Of a stretch of 58,242 bases of DNA, positions 31,828 through 39,832 are shown in pieces. A model generated the notes under the pieces. That model did not search any database, was not told where the DNA came from, and saw only the letters and a program-made list of their open reading frames with translations. Positions within the stretch are counted from its first letter, which is position 1. Each line of letters starts with the position of its first letter. The stretch spans positions 1 to 58,242 of the forward strand of contig CAVINP010000002.1 of the NCBI GenBank assembly GCA_963643985.1, given 5' to 3'. Both the position numbers and the translations under genes were made by a program. Source of the DNA: SFTH01 sp963643985. Its GTDB lineage: Bacteria; Bacillota; Clostridia; Christensenellales; Aristaeellaceae.

Positions 31828-32858
31828 GCACTATACAGACAAAAAAGAAGGTACAGCCCGGCAAAAAGGGCATTGCAGCCTGGATCAACAATTACAGCTT
31901 TATTCTCATAGCTCTGGCTATTTTCGTCGCTTATCTGTTTATCAACCACGGCGCCACGACGTGGAGCGGCGTCATGAACATACTCCGTCACTCCGCCGTG
32001 GTGGGTATCATCGCCTTCGGCATGAGCCTGGTCATCATCACCGGCGGCATCGACCTGTCCGTGGGTTCCATGCTGGCGCTGGTAGGCAGTTTCTCCGTTG
32101 TCGTATTCAACGCGACAGACAGCGTTATTTTGACTTTGCTGTTTGCGCTGGCAGCCGGCAGCATCTGCGGCCTGTTCAACGGCTCACTCATCGGTCTTGT
32201 GAAGATGCCCGCGTTCATTGTAACGCTGGCCACCATGCTGATCTTCCGCTCGGTGGCTCAGTACTATCTTCGCACCACCGGTTCCTCGATCTTCAATATG
32301 ACCGGCACACTCTCCAACTACGACAGCTTCTACGGCTTCGGCCAGTTGAAGGTTGCCACCGTGCCCGTCGTAGGCATCGTACTGCTTGTGGTCACAGCCG
32401 TCATGGTGTTCATGTCCACTTGTACCAAGTTCGGCAAGACGGTCTATGCGCTGGGCAGCAATGAGCGTGCCGCAGCTCTGGCCGGCATCAACGTCAACCG
32501 CACCCGCGTGGCCGTCTACGTCATTACCGGCGCACTCACCGGCCTGAGCGCGTTTCTGTGGCTGGCCATGAACGGCTCGGTCGACCCGGCAACGCTGGGC
32601 AAGAGCAATGAGATGTACGCCATCGCGGCGGTGGTCATCGGCGGCATCAGCATGAGCGGCGGCAAGGGCAAGCTGCTGGGCGTATTGTTCGGCACCATGA
32701 GCTACACCATCATCGACAAGATCATTGCCTCGCTGCGTGTGGATGCCCTGATCAATGACACCATCAAGGGTTCGATACTGCTGGTGGCAGTCATCATCCA
32801 GCAGGTTGTGCCCATGATCCGTTCCCGCGTGAAGACGAAGCACGGCATCGAAGGCTGA
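31824..32858 (+). CDS. Sugar ABC transporter permease (RbsC/MglC type)
   Basis: A 344-residue BPD_transp_2 family membrane protein with about nine to ten hydrophobic segments. Family motifs include GMSLVIITGGIDLSVGSMLAL and the cytoplasmic coupling loop GKTVYALGSNERAAALAGINV. The later AIAAVVIGGISMSGGKG also fits. It completes the importer with the ATPase and binding protein. The sugar is unknown; the neighbouring epimerase and oxidoreductase suggest an inositol- or rare-sugar-like substrate. The transcript ends at the hairpin at 32879-32915. Confidence 0.94.
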   Translation: MSTIQTKKKVQPGKKGIAAWINNYSFILIALAIFVAYLFINHGATTWSGVMNILRHSAVVGIIAFGMSLVIITGGIDLSVGSMLALVGSFSVVVFNATDSVILTLLFALAAGSICGLFNGSLIGLVKMPAFIVTLATMLIFRSVAQYYLRTTGSSIFNMTGTLSNYDSFYGFGQLKVATVPVVGIVLLVVTAVMVFMSTCTKFGKTVYALGSNERAAALAGINVNRTRVAVYVITGALTGLSAFLWLAMNGSVDPATLGKSNEMYAIAAVVIGGISMSGGKGKLLGVLFGTMSYTIIDKIIASLRVDALINDTIKGSILLVAVIIQQVVPMIRSRVKTKHGIEG

Positions 32859-32878
32859 TAAATACCAAATTACATAAA

Positions 32879-32915
32879 AACGGGGGAGTGGCCCGTCATG
32901 GGTCGCTCCCCGTTT
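32879..32915. terminator. Bidirectional terminator between the sugar operon and the GNAT gene
   Basis: A long GC-rich stem (ACGGGGGAGTGGCCC with GGGTCGCTCCCCGT, one bulge). A-rich sequence precedes it and CGTTTTC follows it on the plus strand. It separates converging genes. Confidence 0.75.
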
Positions 32916-32926
32916 TCGTCATTACA

Positions 32927-34054
32927 TCACAGATGCTTGATAAAGCATCTCCTGCGCTTGTGATTGCGGTATTTGAAAAGGCTCCACTGGTGCTGTACTT
33001 TCGTGTTCATCTCCAGCTGCGGCCCGGTCTCGGCCTGTTTGATGCCGATCTTGTGGCAGCCCTTGAGCACGTGGTTCATCAGCACTGCATTGACGCCGCG
33101 GTTCTGGTAGTCCGGGCGCACGGCGATGAGGTAGAGATCGAGTGTGTCGTTGCGGCGCAGCGCACGCAGTATGTCGATAAAGCCGATCGGGAACATATGG
33201 CCATCGTGCTTCCTGATGGCCTCTGCCATGCTGGGTGCGGCCACACCGAAGGCGATCATGTTGTCGTCATCGTCCATGACAAAGCAGGCCAGGTCCGGAT
33301 TGATCATCGGAATAAACTTGTCGGCATACTTTTTGATCTGCGTATCCGACAGCTCGACCGTACCGTAGAGGTGTGCATAACAGGTGTTGATCAGCTCAAA
33401 TACCTTGCGTATGTAGGGCTTGTATTCGCTGCGGTGTTTCACTTCGGCCACGTGCAGGCCGGTCATCCTGAGTACGCGGTCGGAGAGCTGCTGCAGGCGG
33501 GGGACGATCCTGTCATCCGGCTGCGGGACATCAATCAGGAATTCAACCCAGTCTACATCCTTGACGTAGCCCAGACGTGTGAGGTGGTCGATGTAGTAGG
33601 GATGGTTGTAGTAGGTGATGAACATGCCCTTCTGATCAAAGCCGTCCACCAGCATGCCCTCACGGTCGAGGTCCGTAAAGCCGAGCGGACCGTGTACTTC
33701 GTTGCAGTGCATCTCCCGCGCCCAGGCTTCGACGGTCTCAAACAGGGCGGAGGAGACTTCAAAATCGTCTATGAAATCTACCTGCGTAAAGCGCATGCGC
33801 TGCTTGTGCCACTTTTCATTGGAACGGTGGCTGAGTATGGCGCCGATGCGCCCGACGATTTCGCCGTCGCGCAGCGCGAGCCAGCAACGCGCATCACAGT
33901 ATTCGAAGGCGGGATTTTTCCTGCGATCCCAGTCCGCCATGTCCTCGCTGCGAAGCGGCGGCATGAACTGCGGCACATCCTTATAGAGCTTGTTCGGGTA
34001 GCCTACAAATTTTCTCAAATCCCCTTTGGACTGCACTTCACGAATTTCAACCAT
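32927..34054 (-). CDS. GNAT-like N-acyltransferase domain protein
   Basis: A 375-residue protein resembling the YghO-like group of GNAT-related proteins. The N-terminal region (EIREVQSKGDLRKFVGYP) leads to RCWLALRDGEIVGRIGAI. Central segments include GPLGFTDLDREGMLVDGFD and TYYNHPYYIDHLTRLGY. The C-terminal GNAT-like core has DLYLIAVRPDYQNRGVNAVLMNHV, whose QNRGV matches the acetyl-CoA loop (Q/RxxGxG/A) only partly. The substrate is unknown. It is a single gene with a TATAAT on the minus strand at plus 34090-34095 but no good -35. Confidence 0.75.
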   Translation of the reverse strand: MVEIREVQSKGDLRKFVGYPNKLYKDVPQFMPPLRSEDMADWDRRKNPAFEYCDARCWLALRDGEIVGRIGAILSHRSNEKWHKQRMRFTQVDFIDDFEVSSALFETVEAWAREMHCNEVHGPLGFTDLDREGMLVDGFDQKGMFITYYNHPYYIDHLTRLGYVKDVDWVEFLIDVPQPDDRIVPRLQQLSDRVLRMTGLHVAEVKHRSEYKPYIRKVFELINTCYAHLYGTVELSDTQIKKYADKFIPMINPDLACFVMDDDDNMIAFGVAAPSMAEAIRKHDGHMFPIGFIDILRALRRNDTLDLYLIAVRPDYQNRGVNAVLMNHVLKGCHKIGIKQAETGPQLEMNTKVQHQWSLFKYRNHKRRRCFIKHL

Positions 34055-34254
34055 CGCCGAATCCCCTTTACCGTAGTAAAACCGTATTAATTATACCATA
34101 CCGACGGCAATAAGGAAAGTGTTTTTATGCAGTCTATGAAAATATTTCGACAACAAAATGCGCTTTTCCATCGCTTAACGTAAACAGGGGGGCAAAGCGC
34201 AGCGAATAATGCTATAGTATAGTTTGTATATCCCTTGAAAGGTGGTAGCTGTTT

Positions 34255-35301
34255 ATGAATATAGTCGTTCTCTGCGGCGGTTTGAGCATGGAGCGCAACG
34301 TGTCCATCACGAGCGGCACGCTGGTCTGCAAGGCCCTGCGCTCCCTCGGCCACAATGCCGTGTTGGTTGATATGTTCTATGGCCTGGAAGATTACGAAGG
34401 CCCGGTGGAGGCGCTCTTTTCCAATCTGCCGGAAATAAAGGAAGCCAAAGTCGGTTCCGAGACCCCGGATCTTGACAGGGTGCGTGCCGCCCGCAAATGG
34501 CGGAGCCGCAGCAAGATCGGTCTGCGCGTACTGGAGCTTTGTCAGGCGGCGGATGTGGTGTTCCTGGCGCTGCACGGCGCATGCGGCGAGGACGGTCGCA
34601 TTCAGGCGACACTGGACCTGCTGGGCGTACCCTACACGGGCAGCGGTTGTCTGGGCAGCGCACTGGCCATGGACAAGGATCTGACCAAGCAGATCGTGGC
34701 GCGTCACGGCGTGCGCACGCCCGAATGGCGCATGCTGGGCGTCTACTCCGAGGCAGACATCGCGGGCATCGTGGCCGATACGAAGCTGCCCGTGGTCGTC
34801 AAGCCCGTGGACAGCGGCTCCAGCATCGGCGTGGCCATCGCGCATGACGAAAATGAGCTGACGGCGGCGCTGAAGCAGCATGTCGGCGAGGATCGCCTGG
34901 TACTGGAACAGTATATCTCCGGCCGCGAGATTGATGTGGGCGTGCTTGACGGCGAGAGTCTGCCGTCGATTGAGATCATCCCCAAGGTCGGCTTTTATGA
35001 CTACATCAACAAGTATCAGGCAGGATCGACTGTAGAAGTCTGTCCCACGCCCATAGAGCCCGAGATCGAGGCGGAGCTGCGCCGCGTGGCCCTGACGGTG
35101 CACAAGGCACTGGGGCTGCAGGCCTATTCGCGCTCGGACTATATCGTCGATGCAAGCGGAGACGTATATTTTCTTGAAATCAACACGCTGCCCGGCATGA
35201 CACCCACCAGCCTGATGCCGCAGGAAGCCGCGGCCGTCGGCATTTCCTACGAACAGCTCTGCCAAAAAATAGTGGACATCGCCGTGCGCGATTTCCGGTA
35301 A
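34255..35301 (+). CDS. ddl: D-alanine--D-alanine ligase
   Basis: ATP-grasp ligase that makes the D-Ala-D-Ala dipeptide of peptidoglycan. The 348 residues include the N-terminal CGGLSMERNVSITSG, HGACGEDGRIQATLDLLGVPYTGS, the ATP-binding VVKPVDSGSSIGV, and the omega-loop tyrosine in FYDYINKY. The metal site is in SDYIVDASGDVYFLEINTLPGMT. The omega-loop Tyr, in place of the His of VanA-type enzymes, predicts D-Ala-D-Ala, not D-Ala-D-Lac; that is family knowledge. murF follows 15 bp later and uses the product. Confidence 0.95.
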   Translation: MNIVVLCGGLSMERNVSITSGTLVCKALRSLGHNAVLVDMFYGLEDYEGPVEALFSNLPEIKEAKVGSETPDLDRVRAARKWRSRSKIGLRVLELCQAADVVFLALHGACGEDGRIQATLDLLGVPYTGSGCLGSALAMDKDLTKQIVARHGVRTPEWRMLGVYSEADIAGIVADTKLPVVVKPVDSGSSIGVAIAHDENELTAALKQHVGEDRLVLEQYISGREIDVGVLDGESLPSIEIIPKVGFYDYINKYQAGSTVEVCPTPIEPEIEAELRRVALTVHKALGLQAYSRSDYIVDASGDVYFLEINTLPGMTPTSLMPQEAAAVGISYEQLCQKIVDIAVRDFR

Positions 35302-35316
35302 AGGCGGTAGAATCCG

Positions 35317-36678
35317 ATGAAGACATTTACCGTGAAGGAAGCGCTCGAAGCCGTCGGCGGCCGCTATTACGGCCCTGAATCGGCGCTGAACGCCAATGTG
35401 ACGGCGGTTTCCAGTGACAGCCGCGATATACCGGCGGGTGCGCTCTTTGTGGCGTTTCGCGGCGCACGTGCGGACGGTCACGACTATATGGCGGACTGCC
35501 TGAAGCGCGGCGCGGTGTGCTGCATCTCCGAACGCGAGCCCAAGGACGCCGCCGAAATGCCGCTGATTCGCGTGCAATCCTCGCTGACTGCCATCGGCGC
35601 ACTGGCTGCGTGGTATCGCAGCGGCTTTGACCTGCCGCTGGTCGGTATCACCGGAAGCGTGGGGAAGACCACTACCAAGGAAATGGTCGCCGCCGTGCTG
35701 GAGGAGAAATTCCGCGTGCATAAGACCGAGAAAAACTTCAACAACGAACTGGGTGTGCCGCGCACACTGCTGAACATGCCCGCGGACACGCAGGCGGCTG
35801 TGATTGAGATGGGCATCAGCGATTTTGGTGAAATGACGCGCCTGACAAACATGGTGCGCCCCAACATCGCGGTCTTCACCGTGATCGGAGACGCGCATCT
35901 GGAATTTCTTCACGATCGTGCGGGCGTTTTGCAGGCCAAGACCGAAATATTTTCGTCCATGCAGAGCAGCGATCTGGCGGTCATCAACGGCGATGACCCG
36001 CTGCTGGCAGCCTATCCCGTGCCGATGCGGCGCGTCACTTACGGTCTGCAGCCCGGCAACGACTTTGTTGCATGCAACGTTGAGAACCTGGGCGAGGACG
36101 GCATGCGCTTCGAGGTGCGCCATCACGGTCAGAGCTTCACGGCACGGATTCCGGCCTTCGGCGCACACCTGCCGAACTGCGCACTGGCTGCGGCTGCTGT
36201 CGGCTGGTCGCTGGGCATGACTGACGAAGAAATCGCCGCGGGCATTGCCAACTACAGGACGGTCGGCAATCGTGCCCGCCTGCTTCGCCTTGGCGACATC
36301 ACTGTCATGAGTGACTGCTACAATGCCAATCCCAATTCTATGGCCTCTGCCATCGATTCTTTGGCGGCGTTGCCGGGGCGCGGCGTGTGCATACTGGGTG
36401 ATATGCTGGAACTGGGCGAGAACACAAAGCAGCTGCACCGTTCGATGGGTGAATATGCGGCCAAGCGCGGTATGGCGCTCGTGATCGCCTGCGGGAAACT
36501 TGCCTGTGAAATTGCCGAAGGTGCCAAACAGGGCGGCACACAGGCGCTGTACTTTGAGGATAAAGAAAAGCTGATCGCGGCGTTGCCGGAGCTTTTGCAC
36601 GGCGGCGACAAGGTGCTGGTTAAGGCCTCCCACAGCATGGCTTTTGAAAAGATCGTAGAGGCCATCGGGAACATATAA
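35317..36678 (+). CDS. murF: UDP-N-acetylmuramoyl-tripeptide--D-alanyl-D-alanine ligase
   Basis: Adds D-Ala-D-Ala to the UDP-MurNAc tripeptide, the last cytoplasmic peptide step of the murein precursor. The 453-residue Mur ligase has the N-terminal substrate domain (VSSDSRDIPAGALFVAFRG) and ATP loop GITGSVGKTTTKEMV. Further motifs are EKNFNNELGVPRTLL, EMGISDFGEMTRL, and the C-terminal DCYNANPNSMASAID, typical of MurF. AAAGGCGG precedes the ATG. It forms an operon with ddl and ends at a shared hairpin. Confidence 0.97.
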   Translation: MKTFTVKEALEAVGGRYYGPESALNANVTAVSSDSRDIPAGALFVAFRGARADGHDYMADCLKRGAVCCISEREPKDAAEMPLIRVQSSLTAIGALAAWYRSGFDLPLVGITGSVGKTTTKEMVAAVLEEKFRVHKTEKNFNNELGVPRTLLNMPADTQAAVIEMGISDFGEMTRLTNMVRPNIAVFTVIGDAHLEFLHDRAGVLQAKTEIFSSMQSSDLAVINGDDPLLAAYPVPMRRVTYGLQPGNDFVACNVENLGEDGMRFEVRHHGQSFTARIPAFGAHLPNCALAAAAVGWSLGMTDEEIAAGIANYRTVGNRARLLRLGDITVMSDCYNANPNSMASAIDSLAALPGRGVCILGDMLELGENTKQLHRSMGEYAAKRGMALVIACGKLACEIAEGAKQGGTQALYFEDKEKLIAALPELLHGGDKVLVKASHSMAFEKIVEAIGNI

Positions 36679-36683
36679 GAAAA

Positions 36684-36724
36684 AAAGCAGGTTTTTTGCG
36701 CTTCATCGGCGGAGAACCTGCTTT
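36684..36724. terminator. Bidirectional terminator between murF and the PPTase gene
   Basis: Perfect 10-bp stem AAAGCAGGTT / AACCTGCTTT (36684-36693 with 36715-36724), A-rich before and TATTTG after. The 3' arm lies inside the end of the converging phosphopantetheinyl transferase gene, whose stop codon is in the loop. Confidence 0.7.
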
Positions 36725-37257
36725 ATTTGTGTTTCATCCTCGCATATTGCACTGAGGGCATACACCTGTCCGTCACTGTCGCAGACACGGCCGGTGAAAA
36801 AAAGCTCGCCATAGGCCGTCGTGTCGATGCGCTCAGGATGAGCAAACAGCCCCAGCCCATCGCGCTTGACCAGGCATTCCTTTTTCGTCCAGCACTCAAA
36901 GAAATCCCGATCCCGCTCGTTTGGATGCAGGCAGCGTGAAGCCAGACGCTTCGCAATGCAGTCATCGATTCTTTCAATGTCCACGCCGCAGGGGGCCTGC
37001 GAGACCAGCACGGCGGCAAGGGAGGCACTGTGGCTCAAACTGAAGTGCGGACCGCCCGGCAGATACGGCCTGCCGTTTCCATCAAACAGGATGTCCTCGT
37101 GCACGCTCCCGAGCACATCGCAGAGCAGATTCCATGCGGAAAGGCTCGCGTTGCGGGCTGCAGAGTCTCTTTTGTCGAGTATGTGTTTTCTGAGCGCAGG
37201 GCCAAGGTCGGGAACGTCAAGGCCCGAGCGTATTTCGCAGATATACAGGCAGCTCAT
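36703..37257 (-). CDS. 4'-phosphopantetheinyl transferase, Sfp type
   Basis: Transfers phosphopantetheine from CoA to carrier proteins. The 184-residue protein keeps the Sfp-type core: FSLSHSASLAAVLVS, the Mg-binding GVDIERID, and WTKKECLVKRDG with its Glu and Lys. The N-terminal half is short, and no carrier protein, fatty-acid, polyketide or NRPS gene is near. It may serve as the general acyl-carrier-protein activator. Its start overlaps the pseudouridine synthase stop by 4 bp, so the two are cotranscribed. Confidence 0.87.
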   Translation of the reverse strand: MSCLYICEIRSGLDVPDLGPALRKHILDKRDSAARNASLSAWNLLCDVLGSVHEDILFDGNGRPYLPGGPHFSLSHSASLAAVLVSQAPCGVDIERIDDCIAKRLASRCLHPNERDRDFFECWTKKECLVKRDGLGLFAHPERIDTTAYGELFFTGRVCDSDGQVYALSAICEDETQIKQVLRR

Positions 37258-38213
37258 GGCAGATACTCCGGAAAATACTCGTTAACAAAGCGCACGTTTG
37301 GTACGGAAACGTCCAGCCCCTTCAGAGGATTGAGCAGTCCTGCATCCGTTTTAAAATCAAATATCAGCCTGCAGGCATAGAGCGCCTGAAACTCCCTGCC
37401 GTATTTGCGGTTGCGGCGGACATCACCGTATTGGGAATCGCCCAGCAGCGGATGTCCGGCATGAGCCATCTGGGCGCGTATCTGGTGCGTCCTGCCGGTC
37501 AGCAGCTCACATTCCACGAGATGCAGTTCCCCGGAAGCAGCCAGAACACGGTATTTCGTCTGCGCACGCTGCGCACCCGGCTCGGCCCGTAGGCTCACGC
37601 GCACCTTTTTGCAGCCCTCGTCCTTGACGATGAAGTTGTCCAGCAGACCCTCACTGCGCCTGAATTCCCCGAAGACAATGCAAAGATAGATCTTGCGGAT
37701 TTCGCGGTCTCGAATCTTCTGATTGATGATGTGCATGGCGGCTTCGGTCTTGGCGGCGACCACGATGCCGCCGGTGAAGCGGTCGATGCGATTGCACAGC
37801 ACGGGTGCAAAATTCCCGGGGATATATTCGTCCTTCTGATACAGGTAGGCCTGAATGTGTGTCACGAGCGTATTGACCTTTTCATGCGCATCCGGGTGCA
37901 CGCTGAGTCCCGGTTGCTTGTCGACGATCATCAGGTTTGCATCCTCGTAGAGTATGTGCAGGCGAGGACGGATCTTCGAGAGGAACGGGTCCTTGCGCTC
38001 GGGTTTTTCAAACAGATCATCGTTCAGGTATATCTGCAGCACATCACCCGTTGCAAGATGTGCATCCGGCGACGGGTGTTTGCCGTTGAGACGGTATTTC
38101 TTCTGTCTGAAAAACTTCTGACGCTGTCCCATGCCGACAATCGGCATCTCACGGGCCAGCCACCGGTCCAGCTTGCGTCCGTCATCCGCCGCGGCAATGA
38201 TAAACTCCTTCAT
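37254..38213 (-). CDS. RluA-family pseudouridine synthase
   Basis: RNA pseudouridine synthase, 319 residues. An N-terminal S4-like RNA-binding segment (about 1-70, DDGRKLDRWLAREMP and RLNGKHPSPDAHLATGD) is followed by the catalytic domain. That domain has MIVDKQPGLSVHP and the RluA signature NRIDRFTGGIVVAAKT, whose Asp is the nucleophile. LTGRTHQIRAQMAHAGHPLLGD follows. The family has rRNA and tRNA targets; I cannot assign RluC or RluD. I chose the ATG at 38213, which fits the promoter at 38251-38279. Confidence 0.92.
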   Translation of the reverse strand: MKEFIIAAADDGRKLDRWLAREMPIVGMGQRQKFFRQKKYRLNGKHPSPDAHLATGDVLQIYLNDDLFEKPERKDPFLSKIRPRLHILYEDANLMIVDKQPGLSVHPDAHEKVNTLVTHIQAYLYQKDEYIPGNFAPVLCNRIDRFTGGIVVAAKTEAAMHIINQKIRDREIRKIYLCIVFGEFRRSEGLLDNFIVKDEGCKKVRVSLRAEPGAQRAQTKYRVLAASGELHLVECELLTGRTHQIRAQMAHAGHPLLGDSQYGDVRRNRKYGREFQALYACRLIFDFKTDAGLLNPLKGLDVSVPNVRFVNEYFPEYLP

Positions 38214-38250
38214 ACTGCAACACTGTCCTTCACGATCTCGCTTGCATCTG

Positions 38251-38279
38251 ATTATACCAAAGCTTTGCTCACCGGGCAA
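38251..38279 (-). promoter_or_regulatory. Promoter of the pseudouridine synthase/PPTase operon
   Basis: Minus strand: TTGCCC (plus 38274-38279), 17-nt spacer, TATAAT (plus 38251-38256). It is divergent from the pgi promoter, 14 bp away. Confidence 0.65.
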
Positions 38280-38292
38280 GCAGAAATTATAC

Positions 38293-38321
38293 TTGCCAAA
38301 TTAAAGAAATGGTTTTATAAT
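38293..38321 (+). promoter_or_regulatory. Promoter of pgi
   Basis: TTGCCA (38293-38298), 17-nt spacer, consensus TATAAT (38316-38321), with the pgi ATG 32 nt after the -10 box. Confidence 0.72.
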
Positions 38322-38353
38322 GAAGTCATCTTTTAAACGGAGGAGTACGGACA

Positions 38354-39763
38354 ATGGACAATCGTATTATCTTGGATGTAAACGCCATGATGGCTGAATA
38401 TGTCGGCCCGCACGGCATCGGCCGTGAGTCGCTCAATGAACTGCTGCCCAAGTTGAAGCAGGCGCATGCAGCGGTGGAAGCCGGCCGCGGCAAGGATATG
38501 CAGGGCTGGATGGATCTGCCCTACAATCAGGACGAAATCCTCACAAAGATTGAAAACAAGGCCAAGCAGATTCGTGAAGACTTTGACGCATTTGTCGTGC
38601 TGGGCATTGGCGGCAGCGCACTTGGTCCGGCAGCGGTGCAGCAGGCACTCAACCATCTGCATTACAACGAGCTTCCCGCCGAGAAGCGCGGCGGCCCGCG
38701 CCTGTACATCGAGGACAACATCGACCCCGAGCGCATGGCGGCACTGTTGGATGTCATCGACCTGCACAAGACCTGCTTTAATGTGATCACCAAGTCCGGC
38801 GGCACGGCCGAGACTATGAGCCAGTATCTCATCATCACCGATCTGCTCAAGCGCGAGTTGGGCGATGCGTGGAAGAAGCACATCGTGGTCACCACGTCCG
38901 AGAACAAGGGCTTCCTGATCAAGATCGCCAAGAGAGAGGGCTTTGACACTTTCTATATCCCCGACGGTGTCGGCGGACGTTTCTCCGAGCTTTGCCCCGT
39001 AGGTCTGATGGCTGCGGCCGTGACCGGCATCGACATCCGCGCCATGGTGGCCGGCGCACGCGATATGGACGAGCGCTGCAAGGACGATGATGCTCTCGTC
39101 AATCCGGCGCTGCTGGATGCGGGACTGATGTATCTGGCCATGCAGAAGGGCGCGAACATGTCCGTGATGATGCCCTATGCCGATTCGCTCAAGCTGATGG
39201 CAGACTGGTATGCACAGCTCTGGGCCGAGTCTCTGGGCAAGAACGTGACGCTGGACGGCAAGCCCTGCCACGTGGGTCAGACGCCCATCAAGACGCTGGG
39301 TGTCACCGATCAGCATTCCCAGCTGCAGCTGTACACCGAAGGCCCGTTCGACAAGGTCATCACTTTCCTGAAGGTTGAAAAGTTCCGCAGCGAGACGGCC
39401 ATTCCGCACGGCTGTGACGACATTCCCACTATCGCCTTCCTGGGCGGCAAGAGCCACAATCAGCTGATCGAAGCCGAGCGCCGCGGCACGGAGTACGCGC
39501 TCTACAAGGCGCAGCGCATGTGCCAGACCATCACGCTTCCCGCCGTGAACGCAGGCACCGTCGGCCAGCTGCTCTATTTCTTTGAGCTTGTGACGGCCTA
39601 TACCGGCGCACTGCTGAACATCAACACCTTCAACCAGCCCGGCGTGGAAGAGTCCAAGATTGCGGCCTACGCGGTCATGGGCTACGAATCCGAAGTGCAC
39701 ACCGCCAAGCGCGAAGAGATGAAGAATCGCCCCGAGCCGAAGCAGGAATACATTCTCGGCTAA
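38354..39763 (+). CDS. pgi: Glucose-6-phosphate isomerase
   Basis: Interconverts glucose 6-phosphate and fructose 6-phosphate. The 469 residues show VLGIGGSALGPAAVQQAL, the phosphate-binding VITKSGGTAETMSQYLI, VGGRFSELCPVGLMAA and the catalytic segment LGVTDQHSQLQLYTEG. The C-terminus has FNQPGVEESK. This is the shorter Bacillota form (about 450 residues), not the 550-residue enterobacterial one. GGAGGAGTACGGACA precedes the ATG. The gene is monocistronic. Confidence 0.97.
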   Translation: MDNRIILDVNAMMAEYVGPHGIGRESLNELLPKLKQAHAAVEAGRGKDMQGWMDLPYNQDEILTKIENKAKQIREDFDAFVVLGIGGSALGPAAVQQALNHLHYNELPAEKRGGPRLYIEDNIDPERMAALLDVIDLHKTCFNVITKSGGTAETMSQYLIITDLLKRELGDAWKKHIVVTTSENKGFLIKIAKREGFDTFYIPDGVGGRFSELCPVGLMAAAVTGIDIRAMVAGARDMDERCKDDDALVNPALLDAGLMYLAMQKGANMSVMMPYADSLKLMADWYAQLWAESLGKNVTLDGKPCHVGQTPIKTLGVTDQHSQLQLYTEGPFDKVITFLKVEKFRSETAIPHGCDDIPTIAFLGGKSHNQLIEAERRGTEYALYKAQRMCQTITLPAVNAGTVGQLLYFFELVTAYTGALLNINTFNQPGVEESKIAAYAVMGYESEVHTAKREEMKNRPEPKQEYILG

Positions 39764-39779
39764 TTAACATCAACAGAAA

Positions 39780-39817
39780 CAGCGGCTGTCCGTTCGATAC
39801 ATGACGGGCAGCCGCTG
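39780..39817. terminator. Bidirectional terminator between pgi and nrdD
   Basis: A stem of about 14 bp (CAGCGGCTGTCCGT with ACGGGCAGCCGCTG, one mismatch) followed by CGTTTATT on the plus strand. It lies between converging genes. Confidence 0.75.
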
Positions 39818-39832
39818 CGTTTATTGGTCTGT

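Noticed and set aside
34087..36633. An 848-codon open frame opposite ddl and murF (with similar long frames opposite nrdD, ftsH, pheA and the sugar operon)
   Set aside because: These lie antisense to clearly recognised genes. They have no family motifs and no ribosome sites, and their composition is the His/Arg/Ala-rich type produced by GC-rich third positions on the other strand.
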